From Ecdyonurus torrentis (Eukaryota; Arthropoda; Insecta; Ephemeroptera; Heptageniidae), in the NCBI GenBank assembly GCA_949318235.1, contig OX439133.1, positions 10,905,347-10,969,346 of the forward strand: 64,000 nucleotides of DNA. Direction: 5' to 3'. Positions 61,985-64,000 of this stretch are shown here, one piece after another. Under the pieces are notes generated by a model. The model saw only the letters and a program-made list of their open reading frames with translations. It was not told where the DNA came from and made no database searches. How positions within the stretch are numbered: the stretch's first letter is position 1; every line of letters begins with the position of its first letter. Position numbers and translations under genes: made by a program.

Positions 61985-62064
61985 TTTTTCCCCATAAGCG
62001 TAATGTTACATTAGGGGACCCTTAGCTTCCCCCGCGGTTCCCCGCGCGCTGAACCGATAACCTC
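61806..62064 (+). mobile_element. T4 MITE, best-preserved copy
   Basis: Ends GGAGGTTATCGGTATA and TGAACCGATAACCTCC are clear inverted repeats. An A-run of about 32 bases lies at 61949-61980. TTAGGGGACCCTTAGC is palindromic inside. Confidence 0.75.
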
Positions 62065-63027
62065 CACAAAATTACATCTGTTTATTATCATTATTATTTT
62101 TAAGTATATAGCTTATAAAACACGTAAATATTTGTCTTCTACAATATTTCAAATTTCAATATTTCTGACTATACGTGGTAATTTATACTTTCCTCAAAAT
62201 CTCGCTAAAAAGATCTCGCGTGAATAATATATGGGATATTATCATATTATTGATGATCGACGCTAAAAGCTTTTCCCACATGCACGTCACCAAAATAACC
62301 TCTACTCTATTTTTATAATCATGTCTGATTTCAACTATATAACAAATCAAGGAAAATATTTGCAAATACTTTTCAGTATTATATAATATTAATGGTTTTT
62401 GAATTTAAGTTTTTGTAATAAATGTTGAAAGAAAATTAAATTTAACATATTGAAAAATACTATAAAAATAATTTATATTCTTGCCTTTTATTCTATAATA
62501 CAGTACATGATCCATTATACTAATTTTTATAAATCTCACAATTGATTAAATTGTTGTATTTTGAAGTATTAATATCATTATAGCATAATACGTTATACGT
62601 ACAGAGTGTCCCAAAAGTACTGAAATAAAATCGAATATCTCCGGGAATTTTAAAACTAGTTGGATGAAACCACCATCTACCGATAGGATAAATTTGCGAC
62701 ATTTTTGCCATGCCTATAATTAACAACTCTTAGTGTTCTTACCTCTTCAGGAGATAAAGAAAACCAAAAACATGGTTTTCAATATATCGTTTTCAATGCT
62801 TTTTCTCAAGAAATGAAGTTTTTTTAAAAATATTTCTTTCTGTTGGCTTTTGAAAGTAGTTAAAACCACCCCCCCCCCCGCAGGTAAAAATTTCAACAAT
62901 TTTGAAAAATCGCAACTTTTGGAATAGGGGGGTAAACACGAGTTTTAACTTCTGATACGTAAGATCGATATTAAATTAGAATATTATAAATCATTATGCC
63001 TTTAAAACATAATATTTATGCTATTGT

Positions 63028-63242
63028 GGGACTTATCGGTTTAGCGTGCGGGGAATTTAAAGCTAAAGGGTCCCCTAATTTAACATTACGCTTATGAGGA
63101 AAAACACATTTTTTGCGTTTTTTGAGAAAACTACTCCACCGATTTTGGAGAAATTAAAATAAGAAATACAGGACATAATTTTTAGTATTTTTAGCCATAG
63201 AAAATTTTTAAGAATTTTTTAAACCGATAAACTCCATTATAA
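63028..63242 (-). mobile_element. T4 MITE (reverse)
   Basis: TTATCGGTTTAGCGTGCGGG to AAACCGATAAACTCC. With 61806-62064 it forms an inverted pair 0.96 kb apart, another potential foldback. Confidence 0.7.
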
Positions 63243-63876
63243 TGTTGCATTTTAATTAAATTGTATACTGACTGAGAATTGAGCTAGCATAATAATCATG
63301 TATTTATTAATGTCCATGTACAATATAAGCTGATCTAATATTTAAAAGTCCCCCGACCCTGATTACGATCTATCATAGTATAATAATCCAGACTATATAA
63401 TAATAATCTTTAATTACTTATAACATATCCGGTGGAAATTTATTCTTATGCAAGATATTATCACACTTTATTATTATTAAACCTATATTATATGACCACC
63501 TCATCCTTTTCCTAGGGCTTTTCATTGTGGCTTTATTAGTATTTTTTTCTATTATTATAATAAAAATTATATTTGTATATATAATGTGTAAATTTTGATT
63601 ATTTCATTTTTAATCATAAATTGTAGATCTTTGATTTTTTTTTTTTTTTTTTGAATTATTATTTTAAGTAATTTTTTGCATTTTATTCAGTGGAAGCAAA
63701 AATTACGTATAAAAAATTATGTGATAAATTTTTGGAGTCTATTTTTTACTGCGCAATACAAAATTGATAACATATTTTTTTAAGGAAGTTTGTTTGCAGT
63801 AAAATTTGTATAGCATATTGTTCTATATATAATCAAAAATTTACAATATTCATAATCTATTATATAATAAGAATCA

Positions 63877-64000
<124 letters not shown>

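Noticed and set aside
62520..62726. 68-codon minus-strand ORF
   Set aside because: It overlaps a one-ended AGTGTCCCAAAAGTAC transposon terminus. No partner end and no domain.

Overview
This is a strongly A+T-rich (about three quarters by eye) nuclear window from a metazoan, most likely an arthropod and plausibly an insect. The reasons are one intron-bearing homeobox-type exon, dense TA- and TTAA-flanked miniature transposons, a tRNA-headed SINE and non-LTR retrotransposon remnants. Species and chromosome cannot be read from the sequence. There are no operons, no rRNA and no convincing long ORF. Apart from one exon, the listed ORFs are repeat shadows.

Positions 1 to about 48000 are an old, diverged array of very long satellite-like monomers. 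Each monomer carries the same landmarks in the same order: A (AATTTATTTATAAAAATT), D (ATGAGGAAGACC), B (AAATGACGTCACAGTCGGTA), E (CGGTAAATTATATC), F (CAATCATTGGTTTAG), G (GCATTCATGTT, then ATGTTGGATAAC) and C (ATGGCGTTCAAGCGCATT). A-to-A spacing is about 1.0 to 2.4 kb, because different monomers carry different insertions. Monomer types recur in a fixed order, giving a higher-order repeat of about 4.9 kb (30110-35158, 35159-40049, then a partial third copy from 40050). Relatives lie at 2590-8700 and 17060-21887, and a direct duplication of about 3.6 kb spans 18405-24700. Because many copies exist, insertions can be delimited against empty sites. This resolves several element families, named here for convenience: T1 (about 320 bp, TA), T2 (about 310 bp palindrome, TA), R (about 346 bp, TTAA), H (about 115 bp hairpin, TTAA), X (about 330 bp, TTAA), a 614-bp TTAA element, a 3.05-kb inverted-repeat element, a 1.2-kb CAGGGTG element and others.

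Positions 48586-51990 hold two full and one partial copy of a unit of about 1.5 kb. Positions 52010-52793 hold two inverted copies of a MITE with TATCGGTTTA ends (T4). The only likely protein-coding exon is at 53035-53284, + strand. It has an engrailed-homology-1-like motif near its start and ends at a splice donor, so the homeodomain would lie beyond the window. Its presumed first intron fills the rest of the window. That intron contains a 157-bp MITE, an exceptionally regular 2.75-kb palindrome (55237-57987) whose arms carry about 129-bp tandem repeats, T1 and T2 copies, a stray G-C module (60560-61180), more T4 copies, and a terminal (TA)n tract.

The most striking signal is the octamer TGACGTCA (the palindromic CRE/bZIP site). 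I count 39 perfect copies where base composition predicts fewer than one. They sit in several sequence-unrelated repeat families and once in the homeobox exon.
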